NCBI GenBank assembly: GCA_028554755.1
Contig: JAPTOF010000007.1
Location: 2,140,001-2,204,000, forward strand
Length of the DNA stretch: 64,000 bases
Reading direction: 5' to 3'
Source of the DNA: Cordia subcordata
Taxonomy: Eukaryota > Streptophyta > Magnoliopsida > Boraginales > Cordiaceae
The notes below the pieces were generated by a model, which saw only the letters and a program-made list of their open reading frames with translations, did not search any database and had not been told where the DNA came from. This document shows positions 34,117 through 46,178 of this stretch, piece after piece; position 1 is the stretch's first letter; each line of letters starts with the position of its first letter. The position numbers were made by a program, and so were the translations under genes.

Positions 34117-36313
34117 CTCAATCTAGAAGTCTAATTTTCAAATAACTTAACTTTCTATACTAATAATTGAGAATAAAGTTTTCATTAAATGCATGCTAGA
34201 TCATGACTTAGTGATTGCTTTCGAAGCTTTAAAACTTTTTTATTTTTAGATACAATTTAAAAAAGACAAACAATGTTGACTCTAGTTAGAGACATATATC
34301 ATTGTATATAATTTAAAGATGGCCTTTTCCATCACCAAGCCTATAAAATTAGAAAGAATTCCATATATTAATAAATATTGATAATAAAATTTTGTTTGTG
34401 ATATTGGTATTTATGACCTCACAATTCTATTTAACCATAAGTGATTCTAAGTTTGAAAAAAATAATTTTATATACTGATGATTACTTATTCTAAATAAAG
34501 TATTTAAATCTTTTTTATTCGATAAACATAACAATTGTCTTCTTAAATGATGTATTTAATCATAGGTGACATTTTTTTTGTCTCAAATTACAGCTACAAG
34601 ATTAAAAAAAGTACAGATGAAAATTATTAATAAAAAGTAAGTACAACAATGTCATCTCTCCATGTTAAGATGGTATTTGTAGTCTTTATTTTTCTCTCCT
34701 TTCTTTTTCAAAAAAAAGGAACTTTTTATACAATATTTTTTTTATTTTAATTTTTTATAATTTAATTTTGTTGATATATTATAATTTCTAATTTTTTCTC
34801 ACCATATATTTTTTGCAAGAGCTATTGACAAAAATCACTTTTTTTTATTTTACCAAAATGAATCTTATATTCTTATATTATTAATTGTTTGACTTTTCAA
34901 TCTCTCAAATCATAATAATATTGTCTATTTAAAAATAAATTTTAATTATTAACCATATAAATTATACATATAGCTACATTGATAACAATATTTTTTCCAA
35001 TTTTATAAAAACAATTTTCCTTGCTTATGTGTTATGAATACTGAGATTTTTTATATGATTCACTGATTGAACCAAAACCTATAGATATTGTTTTACTTAT
35101 CTTTATAGTTTTTTTAACTTTTTTATAATAATGTTATTTGGTTTAAAAAATAAAACTTAATAATCCACCACGTAAATTTTATGATGAAAGAAATATGTTG
35201 ACGCTTACATAAATATATCTATTTTTTGGGGGGCAAACATTAACACATCTATTTCACAGTGGACTCTTCTATATCAACATGACTACTAATTAAATTTAAT
35301 TTTAGGGTCAATGTATATAAATTTTGCTTAAAAATAATTGTATCCCTCATCCTTGTCTCTTGAATCATTAGAAACATAATATATTTTATAATTTAAGAGA
35401 AATTATCCTTGTATATAGGATTAGATGATGATCATCCTTCAACTATGTGTTTTAACATATTAAATGAGATGTACTTTTCAATAATAATTTTATTTTACAA
35501 ATTGATATTTATTGGTCAATGTATTAGAAATGAAGGTAATTGTGGTGGTAGTTGATAGGTAGTAATAATGAAAAAGAAAAAAATTTATGATTTAATTTTA
35601 AAATCTTACTTTTTTCATTAAGGGTAGATAAGATATTAGGCATGTCAAAATGTAACAAAATTACAATCTTTTCCCATTTTGGCTATTTTTGGCCACAAAT
35701 GTTTTTCTTTTGTGTCCTTTTGGATTTCACCAAGTTGAATCAGATTGTTTCACCTAAGTAACATACTTTAAAACTGTTATCGTGTGTATATATACACACA
35801 TATATATGGTGTTAATTCTAAGAAGATGAAAGATAGATAAATTTAAATTTAAATTTAGAATTAACGATGATAAATCTATTAAAAGGGAACTATTCAATAT
35901 ATGATATATTATTATATTCAATCGAATTTTTTTAGTAAGCTAATAGATGGTCCATCTAATATGTATGAATTTTTCTGGGTAATCCATCTAATATGTATGC
36001 ATTTTTCTGGGTAATCATTGTCATATATGTTTATAAAATTTATTGAATAAACAAGACAACAATAGATATACATATTTAATATATGTCCATAATTTATGTT
36101 TAATAAAACTGTTAGATGTAATTTCTAATTTCAGTATGAGTATAATTATCTCGTGCATCGCACAGGTGTTATACGAATATATACTAAAGCAAACCCTATT
36201 GGTTAAATTCATTCTGCTCACAACATTTTTCAATCACTCATAGTGTCGTGTGGCGTTGTAAAATGCAAGATTATTCATGCTTTTACAACCCATTATTTAA
36301 TCACTAATTATAA
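34117..36313. other. AT-rich intergenic DNA, no gene seen
   Basis: No supported coding sequence in about 2.2 kb. A Helitron-like hairpin phrase (CTCGTGCATCGCACAGG) occurs at about 36150-36167. A (TA/CA)n stretch lies at 35785-35806. Confidence 0.5.
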
Positions 36314-37124
36314 CTAGTGCTTTCATACCTCATGCTTTGCACGGGCTTATTTAAGTTATGTGTGTTTTTTTAATTTTTTAAATATTTATAGATGTGATTT
36401 TTAATTATTTTTAGGTTTTCGTGTGTTTTTTTATTATTTTTAAATATCTATAAAAATTAATTCTAGTGCTTTTTTATTCTCTTTTTTATTTTTTAATTAT
36501 GATATGATGCATAAATTAATTAAATTAATGATTTTTTTTACTTTATTACTTTAAACTCATTTAAAAAAAAAGAAATATATAGGTGGTGCATAAATATAAT
36601 TAAATATCTTATAACTCCATTGCAATGATGAGATTAGGAAGTGGTGCATAGATGTAATTAAATGCTATAATATATAGATTTATAATAATGTAATAATGTT
36701 AAAAATAGAATTTATGATGACTTGGCAAATAGATGGGTGCTAATGTGATACCCTTCTTTAAGCTTCTTTGGGTTTAACTTTTTTATAGATGTGATTTTTA
36801 TTAATTTTAGATTTTTCATGTGTTTTTTTACTATTTCTAAATATCTATAAAATTAATTCTAGTACTTTTTTATTCTTATACTTTTTTTTTGAATTAGGAC
36901 ATGATGCATAAATTAATTAAATTAATGAATTTTTTAGACTTTATTACTTTAAACTCATTAAAAAGAAATATATAGGTGATGCATAAATATAATTAAATAT
37001 TTTGTAGCTCCATTGTAATGATGATGTTAGAAAGTGGTGCATAAATATATTTAAACACTATAATATATAAATTTATAATAATGTAATAATATTAAAAATA
37101 TAATTTATGATGACTTGGCACTAT
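36314..37124 (-). mobile_element. Candidate Helitron (minus) containing a 394-bp tandem duplication
   Basis: On the minus strand GCCCGTGCAAAGCATGAGG (imperfect hairpin) is followed by CTAG|T at 36317-36313, a Helitron-style 3' end. Inside, a unit of about 394 bp occurs twice in tandem (about 36384-36727 and 36780-37121), each ending TTTATGATGACTTGGCA. The two units differ at many positions, so the duplication is not recent. The 5' end is not proven. Confidence 0.45.
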
Positions 37125-38330
37125 AATATATTCAGTCGGCTTTAGTATCGCAAATTAAATGTCATGTGATTGATGAGACGACGGTAAACGGTGTGTTTGA
37201 CAAGTTGGAGAACATTTCTGAGGGTTCGTTTGAATTGGCTTTTTTCAAAAGCGCTTTTTTTAACAATTTTTGAAAAATAGCTTTTCTTAATAAACTAAAA
37301 ATTTTGGCTTCTAAGGGCCTATTTGGATTGGCTTTTTTTCAAGAAAAAACACTTTTTTTTCTGAAAAAGTTATATTAAATTTGTAATAACTATTTGATTT
37401 GACATCCAAAAAAACTGAAACTCTGAAAAAACTCAAATACAGCTTTTTTTTAGAAGCCAGAATTTTCAGCTTCTCAAAAAAAGCTGTTTTTCAAAAGTTG
37501 TAAAAAAAAGCACTTTTGAAAAAAGTCAATCCAAACGAGCCCTAAAAAAAGCTGTATTTGAGCTTTTTTCAGAATTTCAGTTTTTTTGGAAACTAGATCA
37601 AATAGTTATTGCACATTTAATATAAATTTTTCAGGAAAAAAAAGTGTTTTTTCCTGAAAAAAAAAGCTAATCCAAACAGGCCCTGAGTCCAAATCGATCA
37701 CCAACCGATTGTGTTTGAGGACGGAGCTCCACTTGTTCAAGATGGAAGAGGGAACCACTATCTAAGATCACATCAACAAATTCAACGAGTTAGTGGTCAA
37801 GCTCATGAGCATTGAGGAGTCTGACAAGAGAATTATGGATGAAGAAGAAGCGCTCATCCTACTATCTTTCTCGTCGAAGTCATGCAAGCCGTTCGTGCAA
37901 TCAATCCTCATGGAAAGAAGACTCTCGAACTGAACGAAGTGATTGCGCTTTTGAGAGAGAATGAGAGGATGTTGGGAAGAAGTAGTTTGTCTAGTGGAGA
38001 TCAAGCACTAGCTATTGAAGGTTCGAATTGAGGGAGGAGTTTTGGAAAAGGAAATTCTCGCAAAGGTAGATCGAGATAAAAAAGCCGAGTTCAGGATGAA
38101 GAAAACAATCAAGAATGCTAGTACTTCCACTATAAAAAAAAGGGTCATATCCAACCAAGATGTCCTAGATTGAGAGAGGACATAAAGAGTCTTAGAAAGT
38201 GGAGATCTAAGGGCAAGGAGTAGGATTATGGTAGGGACTCTACAAACCTTGTTGATGGTAATGATAGCGATGGTAGTGAGACTGTTTTTATGGCGGTGAG
38301 CAGGGACGCTAATGAAGGCTCGAAAAGGAA
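37125..38330 (+). pseudogene. Copia gag remnant D, split by a MITE
   Basis: The 5' piece (37125-37205) reads like gag before 'LENI'. After a MITE (37206-37684) gag continues with SKSITNRLCLRTELHLFKME, HINKFNELVVKLMSIEESDK and EVIALLRENERMLGR, then a zinc-knuckle relic HYKKKGHIQPRCP. Stops occur throughout and no pol follows. It is a different copia family from A, B and C. Confidence 0.75.
37206..37684. repeat. MITE inserted in copia gag D, related to 61445-61680
   Basis: Ends: GGTTCGTTTGAATTGGCTTT and, inverted, GGCCTGTTTGGATTAGCTTT. Flanked by CTGAG on both sides (37201-37205 and 37684-37688), a possible 5-bp target duplication. The interior is itself made of inverted modules ending in GGGCCTATTTGGATTGGC and CAATCCAAACGAGCCCT, implying nested or rearranged copies. 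Removing it rejoins the gag homology. Confidence 0.65.
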
Positions 38331-39560
38331 GGCTAAAAAATTAAAATATTAAAGCTGCCTTAATAGACACGATTAATGTGTCTAGCCTTTAATTGCCCTC
38401 TTAATGTACAATATTTACCACCCTTCTTTATCTCTATATCATTTTTCACACACTTCTTTGTTCCCAAAGAAAAAGAAAAAAGAAAAAGAAAATATCTCCA
38501 ATTTTTTTATCTTAGTTTATGTTGCTTAATTTTCTTAATTGATTTTATCCTATCAAGTATGTCCCTTATTAATCTTATATCTTTTCATTTTTTGAACATT
38601 GAAAGTAGATATTATTACTAGCGAAATGAAGCGATATAGTATTTTTTTTGTTTTTTGAACTGGTGTTGGCTAACTATATCTTTTCATTTAATTTGTATAT
38701 TATTTACCTTTTTTTTGTAACATTTCTTATTAGTTAATTGTGTTAATTACAGTATATATTTATTCTTATCTACAATTAGAACTTATAAGATAATCATGCT
38801 TGCTTATGATATATGTATCTAATCGAGTAAATTGTTTCTTATTTATACCATGTTCGATTACATTTTTCAGTTTATTGCTTCCAGTTACAATCCATAAACA
38901 TTACATTCTTTAATTTAATTTTAAATGCTTCTTATATTTAGGCCATTTTATATTATTTAGTTGTATTAATTTCACTATATATTCTCTCTGAGTGTAATTT
39001 GAATGTGTATTTTTATTTCTGATTACTTGGAACTATTTTAATCAATATGTTCGGAATAATTAGATTGTTATATGTATGGAATGTGATTAGTTATGTCCAA
39101 TTGAACATGATCAATACTTTTCAAATCATAATGTTGGTTATGCTGATAACCACCAAATGTCCTATCCAAATTTACTGCCAATACGTTTTGGTTTCAATCT
39201 AACGCATAGTTGGCATTGCCGTATGTTAAAATATGATTTGCTTAGTCGTGTACGAGTATGATTAATTATACTTACATGAGTAACAATAGTGAAAAACTAG
39301 GGAAGAATTTGCAATATATGTTCATTTGATGGTAGTGTTTGCATTTAGTTGACCTTGTACTATTAACTTTTTATTTGGGATTACGGGATAATTCAAATGA
39401 TTGAGACTATCTCCTCTAAAAGTGAGGTCTTACAATTCAAATCTCACAGAAAATGGGAGTTGGGATGGGGTGAAAAAAGAGTTTAAAGAAAATTTTTATT
39501 TGCAATAAATTAAATAGTTTTTCAAAGTTTAATTTATTCTGATTTTGCGGTAACTTTTAT
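38331..39560. repeat. Dispersed repeat block Y
   Basis: Positions 38645-39000 match 42190-42560, and 39118-39500 match 31776-32180. A SINE-like phrase (GATTGAGACTATCTCCTC) is at about 39399. No gene is seen. Confidence 0.55.
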
Positions 39561-39802
39561 TTTGTAAGTTGGAGAATTGAAGGCTTTTTAAGGAGGGCAC
39601 TTGCATCTATACCAAATGATTATGATTGCGAGTCCGCTTACGTTCACAATTATGCAATTCAACGAGATCGCCTATGAGTCAATTAAGAAAGCATGTCATA
39701 AAAGTGAAAATAATAACTCGGACCGTCATGGTGAAACGAGTTTTATTCGACTCCTACAAGGTTGCCATTCAAATTGTAAAAGCATTAATTTTTATTGGCG
39801 AT

Positions 39803-40674
39803 TCTTGAGTTTTGAACAAATTCTCAAATAAAATTTTCAAATATGGAAATTATCCCTTAAGTTAATAAACAATTATCAAAATAAATAGTCAAGCATTTAT
39901 TTGTTGAACAAACTCCAAAATACCCTTGAGTAATTTTTATATATATTTAGTTCAGTATTTGGAAGCACTACAAAATAAGTCAATTGAAAAATATTTTCCC
40001 ATCAACAAGTATCTTAGTTATAAATAAAAGAAAATGTTTTTCTTCCACTGGGCCTCCCTTCTCCGCACCCTTCCCAACAACCCCAGCCCCAACCCGACCC
40101 TACCACTACCTCTACCTCTACCCCTTTGAAAAATAAAAAATTAAAAGTAAAAAAAATAATAAATTATTTCAATTATTCTTTAAATAATATTTTTTAATAA
40201 GTATTGAAAAAATTAATTTTTTATTTTTTATTTTGTATTTTTTATTTTTTTAAAAGGGGTAGAGGAAGGGTGGAGTGGGGTTGGGGATGGAGATGAGGGC
40301 AGTGTAGGCCTAATGGAAGAAAAAAAGCGGCAGTTATTGTGTGAAAAATATTTTCGTCTTTTTGGCTATTGAAAAATATTTTCCTTAATTTATAACTGAA
40401 GCTTTTTATTGGCCAAGAAAATGTTATTGTTAACTTATTTTTCAATACTACCAAACCCTAAAAGTAAAAAAAAAAATTTTTAAGAAAATATTTTCTAGCA
40501 AACATACAGAGCCCAAATACATATAAAAATTGCTCAAGGGTATTTTGGGTTTCCCAACAAGTCAAATGATTGATTATTAGTTTTCATAATAATTTTTTTT
40601 TTCTTGAGAGACTAAAAATGATATGTTTCATATTTGAAGAACCTATTTAGAAATTTATTTAAAACTCAAGGACT
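39803..40674. repeat. Two nested fold-back MITEs
   Basis: Outer arms: CTTGAGTTTTGAACAAATTC and CAAAATACCCTTGAGTAATTTT on the left, and their inverted counterparts on the right (AAATTGCTCAAGGGTATTTTGG; TTTAAAACTCAAGG). Between them, about 39955-40515, is a second palindrome whose left arm (AAGAAAATGTTTTTCTTCCA, CCAACAACCCCAGCCCC) is mirrored on the right (GGGGTTGGGG, TGGAAGAAAAAAAG). The inner one looks inserted into the outer one. Confidence 0.65.
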
Positions 40675-41852
40675 AAAATATTTTTCTCCCCTTTTTATTG
40701 ATTGTTTCATTTGCTATGCTAGTAAGCAACGATAAGTATTTTTTTTAATCAAATGTTGGTATCTATTTGCCTCGGCCCATCTTCACTTATGGTTAATTGA
40801 ATGATTTCGTTTCAAGAGTCACGAATGAGAAAAATTTTAAATGCCTCTTATTATGTGTTAGGGTTAATTGTCATTGTTAATCAAGGGCTCAAATTTATTT
40901 TAAAAGTAAGTTTATTACTTCAAATATAAATGAGTTTTCTTTAACAATCTAACTTTTTCTTTTTTTGAAATTAAGAGCATTCAATAAAAATACTTAAACG
41001 GGGTCAATTAAAAAAAAAATCTATTGCCTACACTATTCTTTTAAGAAAAGAACGGGTCAATTGACCTCTATATTTGCGAATGGTTCCGCCAATGGATATA
41101 CTTCATTTGAAGTAATATATAATGCGCAAATTAAGGACTTAAAATTTATATGAACATATGTAACTAAAATAAATTATCTATCGAAAATAAGTTTGGAAAA
41201 TATATATGAATTCAACTTAGTTTTGATTCTATTTGGTATTAGAGGCTAGAAACTAAACAATCTCGTATTCGAAATTCATCGTCGTCCATTTTAGGAAAAA
41301 AATATTAAAGCGATCTACGTACAGGGTTCTAAACAAATTACGTCTATATGTAAAGGGGTGTGTTAAGCACAGAAAATAAATAAGCCAATATCTTGTCTGT
41401 AAGCTTAAAAGCCTACTTGGCTTTGCTATTTTGTAACTTATAAGCTTTTAGAAAAAAATACCCCCTCACATAATTTTTACTATATGCAGCTTATAAGCCC
41501 CAAGTAAACTTAGCCAAATAGGCGGTAAGACTTAGATGAGGTGGTAGCTTAATAGGATATCAGAGCACTTAATAAGGTCGCCCTCAAAGTTGGGCCTTTG
41601 GTCCCAATTATATTTAACCATAAGTAAATACCAATCCACGTATGAGTCATATTCATCTATGTATGACCCATTGAATCATATTTAATCACTCATAAATATC
41701 CATCCACATATCAGTCATCTTCATATTCATCTATATTTGACCCATATTCGTCAAAATCCAATCACATGTGAAGCGAGTACTTGAATTTTCTGCCACATAA
41801 AAAATTCAATAAATCCTGTCATAGGTAAGGGGATCCCGAGGTATTCTACCAA
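40675..41852. other. AT-rich intergenic DNA, no gene seen
   Basis: No supported coding sequence. Some phrases near 41225-41310 and 41525-41610 resemble degraded tRNA-like or LTR text but are too weak to call. Confidence 0.45.
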
Positions 41853-41940
41853 TACTACTAGAAACTAGTGAATCTGTGACATATTCATCTCAAATTGAGA
41901 CAAATTTAAAACAAAAAATTTGAACAAAATTCTCTAATAC
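41853..41940. repeat. CACTA-type terminal sequence (degraded)
   Basis: TACTACTAGAAAC at 41853 is one base from the CACTA terminal repeat CACTACTAGAAAC found at 47858, and both are preceded by CTACCAA. The text after it (CATCTCAAATTGAGACAAAT) resembles the subterminal text at 47.9 kb. Confidence 0.55.
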
Positions 41941-42008
41941 AGTTGCAGCTGAGGCTGTTGCAAACGCGTTTTGTGGCGGTAGCGTTGTACTCACGAGCAA
42001 ATAAAGTA
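41941..42008 (+). pseudogene. Importin-alpha ARM exon remnant
   Basis: Translation gives AVAAEAVANAFCGGS, then after a frameshift THEQIK, followed by a donor-like AAA|GTAATA. It is the counterpart of fusion exon 5 and of the remnant at 13325-13415, with which it shares AAACGCGTTTTGTGG. There are no neighbouring exons. Confidence 0.55.
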
Positions 42009-42727
42009 ATAATTTTCTTCTTTAATCATCCTGCCTGCCCCCTAATTCCAGCTGTCATATACTTTCTTTTTTTTTTTTTGGGCTCATGGTCGCTTCGATC
42101 GCCCAATTCAGTTGACTAATTAATCTGTGGTCGTCACCAATTTTCGCAGGTATCCTAGGCAAGGCACGCTTAAAAAGATTCTATATCTTTTTTTTTGTAT
42201 ATTATTTACCTCATTTTTTTTGTAACACTTCTTATTAGTTAATTGCGTTAATTACAATATATATTTCTTCTTATCAACAATAAAACTTATAAGATAATCA
42301 TGCTTGCTTATGCTGTATCTAACTGAGTAAATTGTTTCTTATTTGTACCATGTTCGCTTACCTTTCCAGTTTATTGCTTCCAGCTACAATCCATAAACAT
42401 TACATTCTTTAATTTAAAAAATTAAAAGCTTCTTATAGTTAAATCATTTTATATTATTTAGTTGTACTAATTCCACTATATATTTCTCTCTGTGTGTGTT
42501 TTGAATGCTTATTTTTCTTTCTGATTACTTGGAATTATTTTAATTATTATGTTCTTAATTGGAATAATTAGATTGTTATGTGAATGGCTGAGTTAGTAAT
42601 CAGTGAGGGTATAGTGCAGGATTGCGTCGTTGTTACTTAAATATATTCTTGATTTTACCCGCTTCTGATACCAAGAATTTGTGTGTGGGTATTCTTTTTC
42701 CTTTTTTCGTTTTTGTAATAAACCTTG
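42009..42727. repeat. Dispersed repeat block Z and flank of copia C
   Basis: Positions 42190-42560 match block Y (38690-39060): 'TTATAAGATAATCATGCTTGCTTATG' context and 'CAGTTTATTGCTTCCA'. No gene is seen. The last five bases (CCTTG, 42723-42727) are the target duplication of copia C. Confidence 0.6.
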
Positions 42728-43060
42728 TATTGGGGAAAAACATGCAAACACGAAGAATACGAGAAGAAATAACGGACACAAGAATTACGTGATTCGACTT
42801 TAAAGCTTACGTCTACGGGCAGCAGAGAATAATTCTACTATTGATCACGAATGCTACAAGGCTCTCATTCTGGTTTCTCTCTCACCCATAACATAATGAG
42901 TATTGCCACATATTTATAGTGCAAAGGTTTTCTAAACCTATTAAGCAGAAAAGGTAACTAATTAATTATGTGCTACAAAAGGTAACAAGCGAATAAGGTA
43001 ATATGCTAACAAGGAAATCTGTTATTCTTGTTGCCCAAGAATACGGGGCCACATTCAACA
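42728..43060 (-). repeat. 3' LTR of copia C
   Basis: 333 bp; starts TGTTGAATGTGGCCCC on the minus strand, and its last bases are mutated (CCCAATA). Confidence 0.92.
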
Positions 43061-43131
43061 AATCTCCACCTTGGCACATATTCGCTCCAATCAATACACC
43101 ATCATCCCTGCAGCCAACTGCCTCTAAGAGC

Positions 43132-43470
43132 TCAATGCTCTGCACCACAAATAACAACCAAGTCCAAGCAATGCTTAAACTTGCTGACTGGAACCACCTT
43201 AGTCATCATATCTGCTGGATTCTCATGGGTAGATATCTTCTGCACCGATATGATTCCTTGTGATACAACATCTCTGATAAAATGATATCTGATATCAATG
43301 TGTTTAGTCCTTTCATGATACATCTAATTCTTCGTCAGATAGATTGCACTCTGGCTATCACAAAAGACTGTACTTGTATCTTGCTACAGTCCAAGATCAT
43401 GAACCAGGCCTTGTAACCACATGGCCTCCTTCACAGCTTCTGCAATTGCCATGTACTCCGCCGAGTCGAC
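43132..43470 (-). pseudogene. Copia C RNase H C-terminal part
   Basis: After a frameshift near 43465 the minus strand reads EYMAIAEAVKEAMWLQGLVH, then stops, then [20 protein letters not shown] and [12 protein letters not shown], the conserved copia RNase H end. The frame stops at 43132, about 70 bp before the 3' LTR. Confidence 0.88.
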
Positions 43471-44849
43471 AATGCCACAGTAGACTGTAATGTCGCTTTC
43501 CAACTGATAGCACATCCAGAGAGAGTAAACACGTAACCCGTCAGAGATCTTCTCTTATCAAGGTCACCCACAAAGTTTGAATCACAATAACCTACCAACC
43601 TCGCGCAATCTCCAGTCATCTTGCTAAATAGCAATCCTATATTGGCAGTGCCACGCAAATATCTCATTATCCATTTCACCGCTTCCCAGTGTGTTTTCCT
43701 AGGTGATGCCATATACCTGCTCACAGCACTAACTGCATGTGAAATATCAAGACGAGTGCACACCATAGCATACATCAAGCTACCAACAGCACTCGAGTAT
43801 GGAACATGAGACATATGCTCCACCTCCTCCTCAGTTTTAGGTGACAAATCTACAGACAACTTGAAATGAGCAACAAGCGGCACACTCATAGGCTTAGCTT
43901 TAAACATTTCGAAACGCTTCAGTACCTTCTCAATATAACTCTGTTGAGACAAGAACAGCTTCCCAGCATTTCTATCTCTGTGAATCTCCGTACCAAGAAT
44001 CTTCTTCGCTGCTCCAAGATCCTTCATCTCAAACTCATCACCTAGCTGCTTCTTTAATTTATCGATGGCAAACATGCTTCTAGCAGCAATAAGCATATCA
44101 TCGACATACAACAACAAGTATACAAACGAACCATCTGGAAGCTTCTTGAGATATACACAGCTGTCGTAGGCACTCCTTGTGTATTCAGCACCTACCATGA
44201 ATGTGTCAAATCTCTTGTACCATTGCCAAGATGACTGCTTCAACCCATACAAGGACTTTTTCAGTTTGCAAACATGGTTCTCCTTGCCAGGAACTACATA
44301 CCCTTCCGGTTGACTCATGTAAATTTGCTTTTCAAGATCACCCTGCAAAAATGCCGTTTTCACATCTAGCTGCTCAAGCTCTAAGTCATGAAGAGCAACC
44401 AAAGCAAGTAAAACCCTAATGGAAGTATGCTTCACAACCGGAGAGAACACTTCGTTGAAGTCAACACCCTCTCTTTGTGTATAGCCTTTCGCCACCAACC
44501 GTGCCTTGTATCGAGGACCCTCAATCCCTAGAGTATCTTCCTTTTTCTTGTAAACCCATTTGCAATCGACAACTCGCTGTCCCTTAGGCAATTCAACAAG
44601 CTCCCATGTTTGATTCTTATGAAGAGACTCAATCTCCTCACTCATGGCACCCACCCACTGAGCAGAATCTTTCCCAGATATGGCCTCTTTGTATGAGTTC
44701 GATGCATGTCCTTTAATTGTTTCGGGAACAGTCAAAGCATAAGCAACAAGATCAGCGTATTCGTACCTTTGAGGCTCTCTAATCTGTCTCCTTTCTCGCC
44801 CAGTGGCAATGCTGTACTTCTGTTGTTTAGGCACATTTTGATCATGCAC
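43431..44849 (-). pseudogene. Copia C reverse transcriptase and RNase H start
   Basis: A 472-residue open frame in phase with integrase. It contains VDCKWVYKKKEDTLG, ARLVAKGYTQREGVDFNEVF, LDVKTAFLQGDL, SLYGLKQSSWQWY and YLLLYVDDMLIA (YVDD active site), then MRYLRGTANIGL and LVGYCDSNFVGDLDKRRSLT of RNase H. The last 15 residues are out of frame. It is the longest intact retroelement frame in the window. Confidence 0.95.
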
Positions 44850-44945
44850 CTCAGTTGGTTGAGTCGGCTGAATTTGACTGCTACTATTGCTAGATGGAAC
44901 ATTTGGAACATCGAAATACCTCCACCGCTTCTTTGATGACGTGGT

Positions 44946-45449
44946 CTAAACCAACATCGCTTTCTCCTTTTCTTGGTCTAATAAAGCAGACTCATTGAAT
45001 ATGACATCCCTGCTGATGAGGAAACCTGGAGACTTTGGATCTGTGCACCAGAACCTGTAACCTTTCCTCTCGAACGCATAGCCTGGAAATATGCATTTCT
45101 TTACCCTTGGCTCCAACTTGCCATCCTTCACGTGAGCGTATGCAGGGCAACCGAAGACCCTCAATCGAGAATAGTCAACAGGCTTACCAGACCATAACTC
45201 AAAAGGAGTTTTCAATTCAATAGCTTTGGATGGAGACCTATTCACCAAGTGGCATGCCGTATTGACGGCTTCAGCCCAAAAGTCTTGACTCAAACCAGAT
45301 TGGGAGAGCATACAACGAGCTCTCTCCACCAGAGTTCTATTCATACGTTCTGCAACTCCATTCTGTTGTGGTGTCCCTACACATGTGCGGTGTCTCAGAA
45401 TGCCATGTTTCCTGCAGAACTCATCAAACTCTTTATTGCAATATTCCAA
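44946..45449 (-). pseudogene. Copia C integrase catalytic core and C-terminus
   Basis: It continues in the same frame after the stop at 45477: LRTDNGLEYCNKEFDEFCRK holds the second catalytic aspartate, and TPQQNGVAERMNRTLVERAR the glutamate. LRVFGCPAYAHV and VIFNESALL are the usual C-terminal phrases. It ends at TAG 44948-44946, which a single C-to-T change of CAG would explain. Confidence 0.92.
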
Positions 45450-45476
45450 CCCATTGTCAGTCCTAAGACGTTTAAT

Positions 45477-46124
45477 TTATTTACCAGTCTGCTTCTCAAT
45501 CAACGTCTTCCACTTGACAAATGTTAAAAACGCCTCATCTTTAATTTTCAAGAAGTATACCCACACCATCCGAGAGTATGCATCAATGAAAGTGATGTAA
45601 TACCTAGTACCTTTCTTGGAAGAAACTTTATTAAGACCCCAAAGATCAGAATGAATATAATCAAGTGTACCTTTGGTGTTCTCCTGCCCCTTGCTGAACT
45701 TCACCCTGGTTTGCTTTCCAAAGACACAATGCTCGCAGAATTCAAGCTTTCCAGTTCTTTGTCCACAAAGCAAATCCCTCTTACTCAGCTCGGTCAGTCC
45801 CCTCTCGCTCATATGGCCCAACCTTTTGTGCCACAACTGCGCAGTGTCATTATTACTCTCCTCGGATGTAATAGCTGCAACACCTATAATTGTACTACCT
45901 TGAAGGACATGTAGGCTGCCAGTCAAGTTCCCTTTCAAGAGCACAATTGCACCTTTGGTCACCTTTAAGACACCATTCTCACTTCGGAATTTGTATCCAT
46001 GAGAATCCAAACGCCCAAGAGAAATCAAGTTTTTCTTCAGCTCCGGTACATGCCAACACTCGAAAAATCTTGTAATACCATCAAGCATCTTGATATTTAC
46101 TATGCCCATTCCCTCCACCTTCAA
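45477..46124 (-). pseudogene. Copia C protease end, pre-integrase and integrase start
   Basis: In frame with the gag once the stop is passed: VFLGNDLSLKVEGMGIVNIK, then LWHKRLGHMSERGLTELSK (GAG-pre-integrase), CEHCVFGKQTRVKF (zinc-binding end) and HSDLWGLNKVSSKKGTRYYI (first integrase aspartate). It ends at TAA 45479-45477; copia B has CAA at this codon. Confidence 0.9.
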
Positions 46125-46178
46125 CGAAAGATCATTGCCTAGAAAGACTTTCCCTTCTCTTTTGGAATAAGAAGAGAA

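Noticed and set aside
43431..44849. A 472-residue open frame that could be called a host polyprotein gene
   Set aside because: It carries YVDD reverse transcriptase and copia RNase H motifs and lies between two LTRs, so it is retroelement sequence.
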